Source: Atkinsonella hypoxylon (lineage: Eukaryota; Ascomycota; Sordariomycetes; Hypocreales; Clavicipitaceae). From it: DNA of 64,000 bases. The notes under the pieces were generated by a model, which saw only the letters and a list, made by a program, of their open reading frames with translations, searched no databases and was not told the DNA's origin. Location of the stretch: positions 238,922-302,921 of the forward strand of contig JFHB01000015.1 in assembly GCA_000729835.1 (NCBI GenBank). The letters run 5' to 3'. The translations under genes were made by a program, and so were the position numbers. Positions within the stretch are counted from its first letter, which is position 1. Each line of letters begins with the position of its first letter. Shown in pieces: positions 10,628 to 21,800 of this stretch.

Positions 10628-12890
10628 GTAGTAAATTGTTAGTTAGTTATAGTAAGCTGTTAGTTCTCTCTAGAAAGTAAAGCTAAAGAACATTTCTAGC
10701 AGCTTTAGGGAGGGTTTTGCCTAGAAGGCGCTAGTCTTATGCTTAGTAGGTATTTCTACTAGTTTACTTACAGCTAGCCTCTTAGTTAGTGTTTTTACCT
10801 TAGTTAGTGTTAGCTTTACTGCAGAAGGTATCTTTTATAGAATTAATAAAGAGAAATACATTAAAGATAAATTAATTAAGATAAACTAAGCACTTTTTCT
10901 ACATTAAATAGTGCTAAATCTATTACTAAAGAGGCTTTATACAGCAATAGGCTAGTTAGCTAAGTGTTCTAAGAAGTCTATATAAATATAGTTAATTTTA
11001 TGTTATAAACGTCTGCTTTCTACCTATAGTATATTAATATTGCTAACAACCTTTAGTAAGGTTTTGTTTTTATTAATAACATTATTAATACCTTTATTAA
11101 ATTAACTTATACTATTTAGTTAGTTATATATACTGTAGATAGCAGTTTATAATTTATTAAACTACTTATTAGATAAACCTCCTTTAGCCTTTATTTTAAT
11201 CTAGTTAATCTTTTTATTTAACTTATTAATTTTAGTAATATAGAGGTTAAGTTGCTTCTATATAGCGTTACTACCTATAGGAGTGTCCTTAAGGTAGGCT
11301 TTAATTATTTCCTTAGCATTAAATTTATACTTCTTCTAAAGAAGACTGTTACACTAGCTCTAGAATTACACTTTAGCTAATAGAATAAAGAGTAAGTCTA
11401 TACAGCTAATACTAGCTAAGGCACCTACAATAGTGCTATTAATTCTGCTAAATTTATTAAAGAAGTAGATAGTAAGTAACACTACCTATAATAGCTTTTG
11501 AAAATAATAGGGATTACAGGACTAGATATCTAAGAGGGTAGTGGTCTCTTAGATTTAGCACCTGTAATTGCTCCTAGCAATTATCACGTAGTGGAAGCAG
11601 CAGCGGCCTAAATCAAGCTGTAGTGTATAGTACTAGATCACGTAGAGGCAATAGATAACTGTAATAGTGGTATCTTTATATTAAGAGCGCTGTAACGAAC
11701 TTAGTAAGAGTAGGATCTCGAATCTTTCCAGTCCCTTATAGACCTACTGACTATATTAGCGGGCTGTAGTTGCTAGAAGGGGCTTATAGGCTACTTTATA
11801 ATTTCCGCAAAAAGATTTACTATATAAAAACAAAAAAATCAACTTACAGCTATATAAACGAGACGTCTATATGCACAATTTAACAAATTCCACTAATAAC
11901 AAGCAATCCTTATAAGCAACTCTATCTAACAATTATACTATTAAATAGCCCTAATTCTTAGCTTTTAAATGGTATACTTCTTGAATTTCTACTATTGCTA
12001 GTTGTGGAGAAAATCGCAGTTAAAGTTAACTATAGGTTAGGCAACTTTGCCTTAGTTAAATCTAGATGTTTACATCTAGTAACAACGATATCTCTACCAA
12101 AAATCAACGTAACAAGACCTAATGAGGGTCACGTGATAGAGCAACTAGTAGGCATAAAAATAGGCTATACAGGGTAGCTTATTTTTAACAATAGCAAACT
12201 AGTAGATAAATCTATAGTAATAGTTTCCTTGCCTCTTTTTACTATATTGCTACTATAGTACGCAGTAGCTACTGCTTTTGCTTATATCTTGCCTCTTCTA
12301 GCTACTCTAGCGTTACCTATAGATGCCTTAGCATCCTTACCTTTATATCGCTAGTTCTAGCGCTTTACTTTATAGTTATTATAAATCCTAAAGATATATA
12401 TTACTATATTTTACTAGAGTAAGTAATATATATTGTCTTTAGAGACCTTAATGCTAGTTTTATCTATTGTACTGCCTTTAAGAGCAAATTTATAGATATA
12501 AGTGTAAATAGTATTTTCTATATTCTATACCTTTTCTTTAGCTCTATTAGTGTAGCAATACTAACTATAGTCTTTTGTAATAGGCCTTATATTAGTAATA
12601 TTAATGTTATTTTTAATTTCTATAGAAATAGTGCTAAAGATAAACTTATTAACTTTTAAGGTGCCCTTAGCACTTCTAGGCCTACTAAAAGTGCTATATA
12701 AGCAGCAGAAATTAAGTAATATAAAATAAGTTTTAATGTTATTTAGCTCTATAGCTACTATATTACCTTTATAGTTATATTTCTACTCCTTAAACTTAAA
12801 ACCTTTACTCTTAGCGTTAGAACTATTATTATAATTAATGTATATATTAGAAGCAATATATTCTTCTTTAGGTTTAAATAGTAGTAACAT
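10628..12890 (-). pseudogene. Gypsy-E copy E1, extra frame downstream of chromodomain
   Basis: On the minus strand a frame begins at an ATG (12888-12890) with MLLLFKPKEEYIASN. It runs toward 10690 for roughly 500 codons once the inserted Copia LTR (11496-12190 plus 5 bp) is left out. Stops are TAA/TAG only. The protein looks rich in Lys, Asn and Ile, with a helical middle (region KAKGGLSNKQFNKLQTA). The same frame occurs in copy E2 (53161 to 51599), so it belongs to the element and not to a later insertion. I do not recognise a family. Because RIP removes TGA and creates TAA/TAG, an open frame is only moderate evidence of coding. Confidence 0.5.
11496..12190 (-). repeat. Inverted solo Copia LTR inside E1
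   Basis: A 695-bp Copia LTR in minus orientation, flanked by the perfect 5-bp target duplication atagc (11491-11495 and 12191-12195). Copy E2 at about 52460-52480 shows the unoccupied site. With no internal domain it is a solo LTR. It contains the 60-codon antisense frame at 11995-12177 found in the other LTR copies. Confidence 0.93.
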
Positions 12891-13707
12891 TATAGCTTAA
12901 GTGTAGTTACTGTTGTTATTCCCTTCTTAGAATAAGCTATCTAGGTTTACTAAAATTAACAATTCTAAACTACTAAAAGAAAAGAATAATAGTAGTAGAT
13001 TTTCTGTAGAAGGGATAGAAGGGGCTAAAAGTAGCTCTATAGAGGCTAGCTAGTTCTATAGGCTACAGAAATTTGCTCTATAGGTAGTCTATTGCCCTTA
13101 GTGTAGCATTTTAGTGTTTAACTGTTAAAAGTAGCTAAATAACAGCCTAAAGGGATAGAAAGAGCAGCAGCTGTAATAGTATTAATAAATTTATAAGATT
13201 TTATAATATATAAAAGTGTAAGGAAAAGGTTATATAGTAGAAAGCGCAAAAATTCGCAAAAGTAAAGGTAAATTTACAGAAAAAGTAGATTAAAACAATA
13301 GTATATAGATTTATAGGTGTTTTCTTCTTAACCTTCTGTAATTCTATAATATAGGTTAATTTTAATAGTTCTAATAATAATAAATAAGGATATAAAGAAA
13401 GAGATACTAAGGGATTTAAACAATTTATTGTATAATAAAGGAAATTAAAACTTATAAGGAAAAGAGTTAGTAGTAGGCTTTTACTAGCTAATTTAGGGCT
13501 TTTTAGCAGGCTATATTACCCTTTTAATAATGCTAATACTCTTCTTCTTAATTTATAGGGTGTTTCTATAGATATTTATTTATAATTTTAGAAGTGTTAA
13601 CTTTAAGCTTATCTTTAGCAATCTATTAGTTATCTTTAGCAGAGAACTCTTTCTATTGTATAAGGAATTCTAGATATAGCTTGCTTAACCTACTATAGGA
13701 ACGCTAG
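12891..13707 (-). pseudogene. Gypsy-E copy E1, chromodomain remnant and spacer
   Basis: On the minus strand, about 13707-13560 encodes the end of a chromoviral chromodomain, followed by about 650 bp of spacer before the extra frame. It is colinear with 53161-53967 of copy E2. The remnant stops where the outer end of E2 begins at 13708. The bases gctag (13703-13707) are the presumed target duplication of E2. The integrase and everything upstream of it are missing from this copy in the window. Confidence 0.7.
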
Positions 13708-14508
13708 TGATACGGTGGGATCTGACGTGGGTTTGTCGAAAGTGACGATAGGTTGTTGGATTTAATAGGTTATGCAATAAATCGTAAGAGAAGTCGTAAG
13801 AGCTTCTGTAAGGAGCATCTAGAAATAGTGTTCTAGTGAATGATTGTTAATTGTTTAATCTAACTACCTAAGTGTTGCTTCTAACTACTTATATATAATT
13901 GCGGTTATATACACTAGTGACCTATAGGTCTATAGGATTATCCTATAATAAGTGCTGCCCCTACAAAAAAGATTGGCTATTCTAGCTGTTTTAAAAATTA
14001 ATTGTTAGTTGTTAGAAGGCGTATTAGATTAAACTAAATAACTTATTAATCTAGCTGTTATAAAAGGCGCAGAAAGGTAGTTGTTGTTTTATTGCGTAAG
14101 TATATGTTGTTATTATTGTAGTGCAATCTACAGTATAGGTTGCTACATTTATATATTTTCCTGTGCACTTATAATGCCTAAATTACACTTATAATCTAGT
14201 AACTATTAAATCTATATATTAAATTAATAGATTTCCTTAAACCTAATAGAGCGTTAAAGCTTATTCTGTATTCTATATACAAGTAAAGTTACGCAAAATT
14301 ATCCTAGATAATATTAAATCCTATAAATTAATCTTATGTAATAAAGCTAATTTATTAAATCTATATAGTATATTCTTTGTATAAAATTATTCTGTGCAGT
14401 ATTAAAAGCATTAAAATTAATCTATATTAAAGTAAATTTTTTGTTAGATCCCTTTAGTGCATTTCTTTATGTATATACAGCCTGTTTTAATCTTTAAGCA
14501 TTAGTAAT
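13708..14508 (-). repeat. Gypsy-E copy E2, putative 3' LTR
   Basis: Begins TGATACGGTGGG on the plus strand and is colinear with 9825-10626. It is the outer 3' end of copy E2, which is inserted in E1. Copia-R is inserted exactly at its inner end; the duplicated target gtaat is at 14504-14508 and 51594-51598. E1 shows the unoccupied gtaat at 10622-10626. Confidence 0.55.
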
Positions 14509-15206
14509 TGTTAAAAATAAGCTACCCTGTATAGCCTATTTTTATGCCTACTAGTTGCTCTATCACGTGACCCTCATTAGGTCTTGTTACGTTGATTTTT
14601 GGTAGAGATATCGTTGTTACTAGATGCAAACATCTAGATTTAACTAAGGCAAAGTTGCCTAACCTATAGTCAACTTTAACTGCGATTTTCTCCACAACTA
14701 GCAATGGTAGAAATTTAAGAAGTATATCATTTAAAAGCTAAGAATTAGGGCTTTCTAATAATATAATTGTTAGATAGAGTTGCCTATAAGAGTTGCTTAT
14801 TATTAGTGGAATTTGTTAAATTATATACATAAGCGTCTCGTTTGTATAGCTGTAAGTCGATTTTTTTGTTTTTATATAGTAAATCTTTTTGCGGAAATTA
14901 TAAAGTAGCCTACAAGCCCCTTCTAGCGACTACAGCCTGCCAATATAGTTAGTAGGTCTATAAGGGACTGGAAAGATTCAAGATCCTACCCTTACTAACT
15001 TGTTTGTTACAGCGCTCTTAATATAAAGATACTACTATTACAGTTATCTATTGCCTCTACGTGATCTAGTACTATACACTACAGCTTAATTTAGGCTGCT
15101 GCTGCTTCCACTATGTGATAATTGCTAGGAGCAATTACAGGTGCTAAATCTAAGAGACCACTACCCTCTTAGATATTTAGTCCTGTAATCCCTATTATTT
15201 TCAATA
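14509..15206 (+). repeat. Copia-R 5' LTR
   Basis: This 698-bp LTR begins TGTTAAAAATAAGC and ends ATTTTCAATA, whose last five bases are the mutated form of CAACA. It matches the 3' LTR at 50896-51593 in length and sequence. It would hold the promoter and polyadenylation signals of the element; no precise TATA or start site can be fixed by eye in this AT-rich DNA. Its antisense 60-codon frame (14522-14704) is a repeat by-product. Confidence 0.93.
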
Positions 15207-15218
15207 GGTTATAAGCCC
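15207..15218 (+). promoter_or_regulatory. Copia-R primer binding site, half-tRNA(iMet) type
   Basis: GGTTATAAGCCC lies directly after the 5' LTR. If one TG-to-TA RIP change is reversed it is GGTTATGAGCCC, the complement of the anticodon arm of eukaryotic initiator tRNA-Met (GGGCUCAUAACC). The site has the same position and nearly the same sequence as the Drosophila copia primer site, where a cleaved half of initiator tRNA primes minus-strand DNA. Similarity is seen in the sequence; use of a half tRNA is inferred. Confidence 0.75.
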
Positions 15219-16169
15219 GGAAGACCTATCTGCAAGCTGTTAGCCCGCTGAAAATCTACTATTGTGTACTGTATTACCCACTAGAAGCTATATTAAGACC
15301 TACGCTAGCAGCTATTGCTGCTAAAAATTAGTAGCTTGCTGGAAGCTATTAATACCTGCTGCACACACATCGCCAGCCACTATACTAGTGTTTTCATTCT
15401 GCCCACCCTGTGCCTCCTGCACTCTATACACCCTGTGCATACACACTTTTGAAGCTATTCTTAATAGCTAGGTTCTATTGTTGCGCAACATTAAAATATA
15501 TACATCTGCACACATTACATTTGCACTGTAAATCGTTTTATTAGGCACTGCTTAATTAATTGTTTCTATTAAGAAATAAGCTTAGCGCTGCACTGCATCG
15601 CTCGTTGTTGTGCTGTTATCTTGTATATTGTGCACCCTATACACCTCTGTTAGTAGCTATACTACAATTTGTAGTATACGCTTAACAGCTCTTGTTGCAG
15701 ATATTCCTGTGTTTTCAGTCGCAGAATTAATTTGTGTAGTAATCCCACTAGTCGGGATTTTGAAGTAGGAATTAGCTGGATATCCCTAAATTAGCTGTGC
15801 CTAGGTCTCCACTGATTTATTAGAACCTAATTAGAAAAGAATCTCCTAAATTTTTTGGCTAAAAATAGCTAGGACCTGTGTTTTATGCCCCTCGCGACCG
15901 CTTGTTAATCTAGTCTGCTATACAAATTGTATGCGTATACAGATCGCGATACAACGCAGCCTTTAGAGCCTATTATACCTGTTACGAAAGAAATTAGAGA
16001 AAAATCTCAGTATAATTTCTGAAGATATAGGGCACTTCTAGGCCTATAATAGAGCAATCTATTAATATCTAGTAGAAGTTATTACTGTTATTTACTACTA
16101 TTTCCACTGTAATTTAGCTATAATTAGCTATAAAAGAGCGTTAAATTAGCTACTTTTTAAACCCTTAAA
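15219..16169 (+). other. Copia-R 5' leader
   Basis: About 950 bp of untranslated leader between primer site and gag. It holds few RIP marks: CA-rich and TG-rich runs survive (for example around 15360-15440), unlike the Gypsy-A DNA. I see no gene in it. Confidence 0.7.
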
Positions 16170-18348
16170 ATGGCACCAAAAGGAACAGGCAAGGGAAAGA
16201 GCACAAGCCCTAAAAGGGGTAGTAGTTCTAGTACACTAGCTAATCTAGCTGCTGCTACTAGCTTTCCTAGTCCAGCAAGGTCCCCCCCTCAGCTAGTAGA
16301 TTCCTCTTCTAATAAAGAAGATTATACAGCTAAGAAGGCTCTAAAAGAAGCTAGATTAGCTTCTAAAAGAGTAGTGCAAGTCTATAATGTTTAAGCTAAT
16401 CTAAAAGCTTAAATGGATAAGCAACAAAAGACCCTAAATAGATTCATTAGGTATAGTGAAGCAAAATAAAGCTAAAATGAAGGTAATATAGCTGATTTAC
16501 TAAGTAAATTAGATACTATAATTACATCTATGGGTAATCTCTCTATAGGGTCTCCCTCTAAGGTAGTAGATCCTGTTACTTCTAAAAGAGCTTCTAAAGT
16601 CTCTTTTAAAGCCTCTAAACCTTCTAGTTCCTCTAATAGTGCTACTTTTCTGCCTACTTTTAATGAAGGCACTATAAAAGAGTTAAATAAGAAGGTCCAC
16701 TCTATTCTAGAGGCTGCTAAGCTAAAAGGCCCTAAAAATTTTAAACAGTAGAAGCAAGCTTTAACTATTTAATTTAAAGCACTAGGATTCCCTTAATTTA
16801 TTAATAATCCTAGTATAGCTAGTACTTTAGTAGATTTAGAACAAGCTATTATCCTTATAATTATAAGAGATAGTTGCTAATCTAGACCTTAAGCTGCTAT
16901 AAGCTAGCATAAGTCCTCTGTAGATGCCTATAACGTTCTAGTTAGGCAGTATTTGCAGAGTGCTGAAATATAACGTGGTACACTATATGCTAGTTATCAC
17001 AACTTATTGTTTTTGAACTATAAGGGATCTTTAGAGGCCTTTAATGCTGAATTTAATAATTTACTAGCTAGACTATAGCTCTGTAGTGTAGCTATTAATT
17101 CTATCGACTAGGTAAATTATTATATTAATGCTTTAAAGAAGACCTTCCCTAGCTAGGCTGAAAGGCAGCGATATTCTATTAGAGCTGCTAGAGCATAAGG
17201 TCTATCTGTAAAAATGCTGAATTTACAGTTCCTTATAGCTAACTTATTAGAAGAACAAAGAGATAAAAGCTCCTCTATATCTAAGGCTCTTAGTTATAAA
17301 GCTTCTAATTCTAATAGTTCTAATAATAATAAAGCTAACTAAGGAAAGAATCCTCCTAATTAGAAGAAGAATTCCGATTCTAATTCTAACGATTCTAATG
17401 CCTCTAAAGAAAAAGATCAAGATAAAGCCTCTAAGAATAAGAAGAAGTGGAAGGGCCGAAGAAGAAGTAACAAAAATTCTAGGAATAAGGATAGAGAAGC
17501 TGCTTTTGCTATAGGTTGTTATAACCTATCCACTAGCAACTAGGATACTATAGAATCTAATGATTCTAGCAGTTCTAGTAGTGATAATTCTTACGATTTA
17601 GATACAGAATCTACTACTAGTGATACTAGTACTACTAGTAATAATACCCCTTCTTTTAATTACTCTAACGGAATAATTAAAAACTCCCTACTATACAATA
17701 CAGGTTCTACCTGTTATATAGTTAACAATAAGGCATTTTTTAGGACTTTTAAGCCTATAAAAAAGGGTAAAACCGCGCCTATTGCTACTAGAGGAGGTCC
17801 TATTTATCCTAAAGGACAGGGAACTGCTGTATTCTAGGTACTAGTTAGTATAAATCCAGCTAAATACAGGCCTTTAGCTCTAAAGGATGCTCTATATTGC
17901 CTAGGTTTAAATACTAACCTAATTAGTGGCCTAAAGCACTATTTAACAGGGGGCACTCTCCTTAGAAATCAGCTATTTCTAGCTGATAGAAGCTGCTGTA
18001 GGCTTCTAAATCCCAAAAAGCATAGTTTCTTCTTACAGCTTAAGGGGCAAGAGACCCCTAGAGTGTATAAAAACCACGCAAATCTCTCTTATATAGGATT
18101 TCTAGCTAGCAATAGTTATAATGGCGGTTATAATGCTAGTTATCCTATAGAGGTTCAAATCTCTCAACAGCCTAGTTTTAATCCAGAGGAATATAGCCGA
18201 ATCGAGGAATTATCTAACTTTGAAGAAGAAGAAGCAGATAATACCAATAACGATGTTATAGAGCCTTTAGCCCTAGTTCCTAAACGGGCTCCTAGTTAGA
18301 TTCCTTCTAATAACGGGGATTTAGAAGGTCTAAATCCTGAGTTGCTAG
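16170..18348 (+). pseudogene. Copia-R gag and protease
   Basis: An ATG at 16170 opens with MAPKGTGKGKSTSPKRG, a basic Ser-rich N-terminus. The frame continues through a helical gag core (around 16650-17250) and a basic, Ser/Asn-rich stretch (17290-17500). I see no CCHC zinc knuckle. The protease active site follows: LLYNTGSTCYIV near 17688-17723, with catalytic Asp changed to Asn at 17697-17699 (GAT/GAC to AAT). Further on are GLNTNLISGLKHYL and the start of the protease-integrase linker. Stops at 16392, 16410, 16467 and elsewhere are TAA/TAG at likely Gln or Trp sites. The frame is cut at 18348 by Gypsy-A copy A3 in the target ctag, and resumes at 47552. Open pieces are 16170-16394, 16530-16751 and 18063-18299, all in one frame. 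Confidence 0.88.
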
Positions 18349-18841
18349 TGTGTCGCGGCGGGGTTACCCCCTTGCGCTCTTATATTAGCTTTGCAAGGGA
18401 TGCCACATACAGGTTTTCTCTATAAGAGTGCGCATCGCCCAGACGTCTAGATAGTTTAAGCAAGCAAGAAAGCAAGCGCGCAAGCAGCTTCTGCTGGCTC
18501 TTTTTAGCTTTAGCTCTTTTTGATTAATTAATATCTTTTAGCCTGTTTTAGTTTACAACACTTAACTCTTAAGAGATATTACTTCGCTGCTAAGTAACGC
18601 TTTCTCTAACTCTTTAATACATTTAGCTCCTTTTGCGTATATATATCTTCTAAGCCGCAATTGATATTTTATTTCTACCTTTTTTAACTATTTAATCCTC
18701 TTACTTACTATTGTTTAATAGTATACACTAATAAATATCTCGCTCTTTACTAATTCTCTTTAATCTTAATATATACTATATTATTACCTACTTTAGTGTA
18801 AGCTATATAGTTATTTAGGGGTTTAGTTTTAAGGCAATAAA
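18349..18841 (+). repeat. Gypsy-A 5' LTR of copy A3
   Basis: Starts TGTGTCGCGGCGGGG, nearly free of RIP changes for its first 150-200 bp, and ends GGCAATAAA, the mutated form of GGCGACAAA. The left half keeps CpG and CpA steps and the right half is almost purged of them. The 3' LTR of the same element shows the opposite gradient. Confidence 0.92.
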
Positions 18842-21800
18842 AATAGGGGCTTTACTAGGGACTTATTCTAATTAAAGCGCATTATATAATTAAAAGGTTT
18901 TTTATAGAGATCCTAGAAGAAAGAAGAAAAAGCTACTAAGTATTAGAGACAGAAGGGCACTATAGCTTAAATATTGCTAATATAAGAAAGAAGGAAATTA
19001 TAGAGATAAAAGCTCTATATTATAAGGGATTATTTAATTAAGAAAGAAAGAAAATTTCTGTAGCTTTTTTAAGCTAAAAAGGGCTAGGCCTAGTTAAAGA
19101 CAATTGCTATATTGTAAATACTAGCTAGCTTATCTAACCTCTATTTTGCCCTTAGCTAAAATAGCCTTAATACAGTAAAAAGGAAGTTTTTAGGTCCTTT
19201 AAACGTTATAATTATTTAATTATAGAGAAAAATTTCTCTTTTATTCTTATTTTAGCAGTTATTTTTATATTTACTATTATTAGCAATTAAGTTCTTAGCC
19301 TTTATATTTTAGCGTTAAAAGCTTATATAACTATAGAAGTAGAAAATAAAAGCATTAAAAGTATAGCTAATATAGAGAATTATATATATTACACTCTTTC
19401 TACTAAGTAAGATTAATTATTCTTTTTATACCTACCTTCTATATTAAGCTATTTTACTAGTTATTTATATAAGTTTAGTATTCTATATCCCTTAAAGAAA
19501 AGCATAAGCTCTATATTTAAAGTAGCTAACACTAGCTCTAGTTAATCTAGTAAATTTTCTAAAAAAGTTATTTTAGAACCTAAGATTACAATAGAATTAA
19601 ATACTTAAGATAAAAAGGCTAGTACTAGTAGTGCTATAGCTATACCTTATAAGGCTCTTACTAAAGCTATAGGTAAAGCTATTAAAAAGCAGTAAACTTA
19701 GGCTACCTTTAATAAGAAGTTTAATATATACTAATTTAAAGGAGAAAATATCCTTAATTACTTAACTAGCTTTAAGCTAAAGATAAAGACCTTATTTATT
19801 CTAAAGAAAAACTAGTAAAAGATATTTATTTATTATATTAATCTATTAATCTATAAGTATATAAAGGTTATTTATGCCTTATATAATTAGAAAGAAGCTA
19901 AAAAGCAGCTATTACTTTAGTATAAAGCTACTTCTTAGAATTAAAAGGAGTAAGCTAATAAGAAGCTTAAAGACCTAAAGAGAAACTATTTAAGAACTAT
20001 AAAAGACACTCTCTATTAGCTTTAAGAGCATTAAGCTGCTATAATTAGCGCTAAGCTCTATATATAGTGTAGTATAACCTCTTAGTCTAATTATATTTAT
20101 AAGGCCTTACTAGATACTATACTTACTAGCTTTATAGATTAAATAAAAGTTACTAGAGCTAAGTTCGTTATAATACTCTATAGGGAGTTATTAGAGCAGC
20201 TTAGCTAGTATATATAAGCTAAAATAGAGCTAAAAGACTGCAATTCTAAACTCTATAATAATAGAAGAGACTACCTTTATATACCTTTAGGCAGAAGAAG
20301 TCTTAAGTATTATAGTATAAGTAATTTTAGTTATAAGGCTAAGGAAATTATATAGCCTATTTTAGAAGTAAAAGATTAAATAAATAATTTAACCTAGAAG
20401 TTTAAAGATATAAAGATTATACTTATAAAGTAAATAGTTTTAAAGATAGATATTATAAAGCTTTTTAAAGAGAAATTTAAGAAGAAGAAGGAGAAAAGGC
20501 AGAATATATATATTAACGTTATTAATATATATAATAATGCCTAAAGCTTTAGAACCTATATAACTAGAAGCTATATAAAGCAGTATTACTGCTATTACTG
20601 TAGTAAGGAAGGTTATTATATAGATTAATGCTAGTTTTACTAGTATAATAATAAGATTAGCTTTATAAAGTATAATTAAAGAGTAAGTATTTTAACAGTA
20701 GAATTAAATAATTTAGTGCTACCTATTCTTATATAAAGCTTTCTTAGTATAGAAAGTTATCTTTATAGGCTTATAGTGTTCTAGGTTAATTGTTTTAACT
20801 ACTATATTATAAAATAGTATTATTCTTAAGTTAAGGAATTTAGCAGAAAAACATTAAACTATTAAAAGCTTAGTAAGAAAGAGAGAAAGATATTAGATTA
20901 AATCTTTAATAAAATTAATATTTCTAATTATTATTTAATATATATCTTACTAGAAGCTATTCTTAAGAGAGACTTTACTAATAGTACTATAGTAACTTTA
21001 ACGTTTAAGATAAAGGAATATAGACCTAAAAGGACTCTTTATATACTAATTAAGAAGAGAATTATAGCTTAGCCCTTTAGAGTCTATACTATAAAGATAT
21101 AACGCTCTATTAAGTAAGAAAAAGCTTTAGAAAACTAAGCTAAAAGGAAAAGAAAGAAAGCTAAGGAAAATAGCTTTATAGATATAAAAGTATAGCTTCT
21201 TATGTAATTATTTAAAGATGTTTTTTAGAAGAAGATTAGAGTTAGCTTATAAGACCTATACTAACTAATACTTACACTTACAGAAGTAATAGAGAATAAA
21301 TGCCTAATATAAGTAAATAGTGTTAATAAAGTCTATTATATTAATAGAATAAGTGCTAAAGTTATACCTCTATATTCTATTCTAAGGAAGAGGTAAAGAG
21401 TTAAGGAGTAGAAAGATTAATTAATTAATATTATTAAGATAATATCTACTATAGTTAAAGAGGCAGCAGAAGGCAATAAGGAAGATATTACTAATAAATA
21501 TATAAGATAACTGCTTAGTAGTATCTAGAAGGATTTATAGAACGTTATATAAGAATATATAGAAAATTATATTAAAGAGAAAAAGTTTATTATAAACCTA
21601 TAGGTAAATGCGCTTTATATTAAAGAATTAAATAGTATTCTAAAGCTAAAAGTAATTATAAGCTATTTATAGAACTTACTTTACCTTTAAGTATAACTTA
21701 AAAGCCTAAACTCTTTACTTATTAATAGTTTTATATATTATAGTTTATAAGGGAATATTATTATTAAGGACTTTATTAAAGAGCTTAATTTAAAAATAAC

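Noticed and set aside
9825..14508. E1 and E2 as a tandem duplication, or as LTR-interior-LTR of one element
   Set aside because: E1 stops in mid-chromodomain exactly where the outer LTR end of E2 begins, and E2 continues beyond Copia-R into integrase at 53968-54913. Nested insertion explains it.
18842..18870. tRNA-type primer binding site of Gypsy-A
   Set aside because: The bases after the LTR (AATAGAGGCTTTACTAG) may once have begun with TGG, but I cannot match a tRNA 3' end with confidence.
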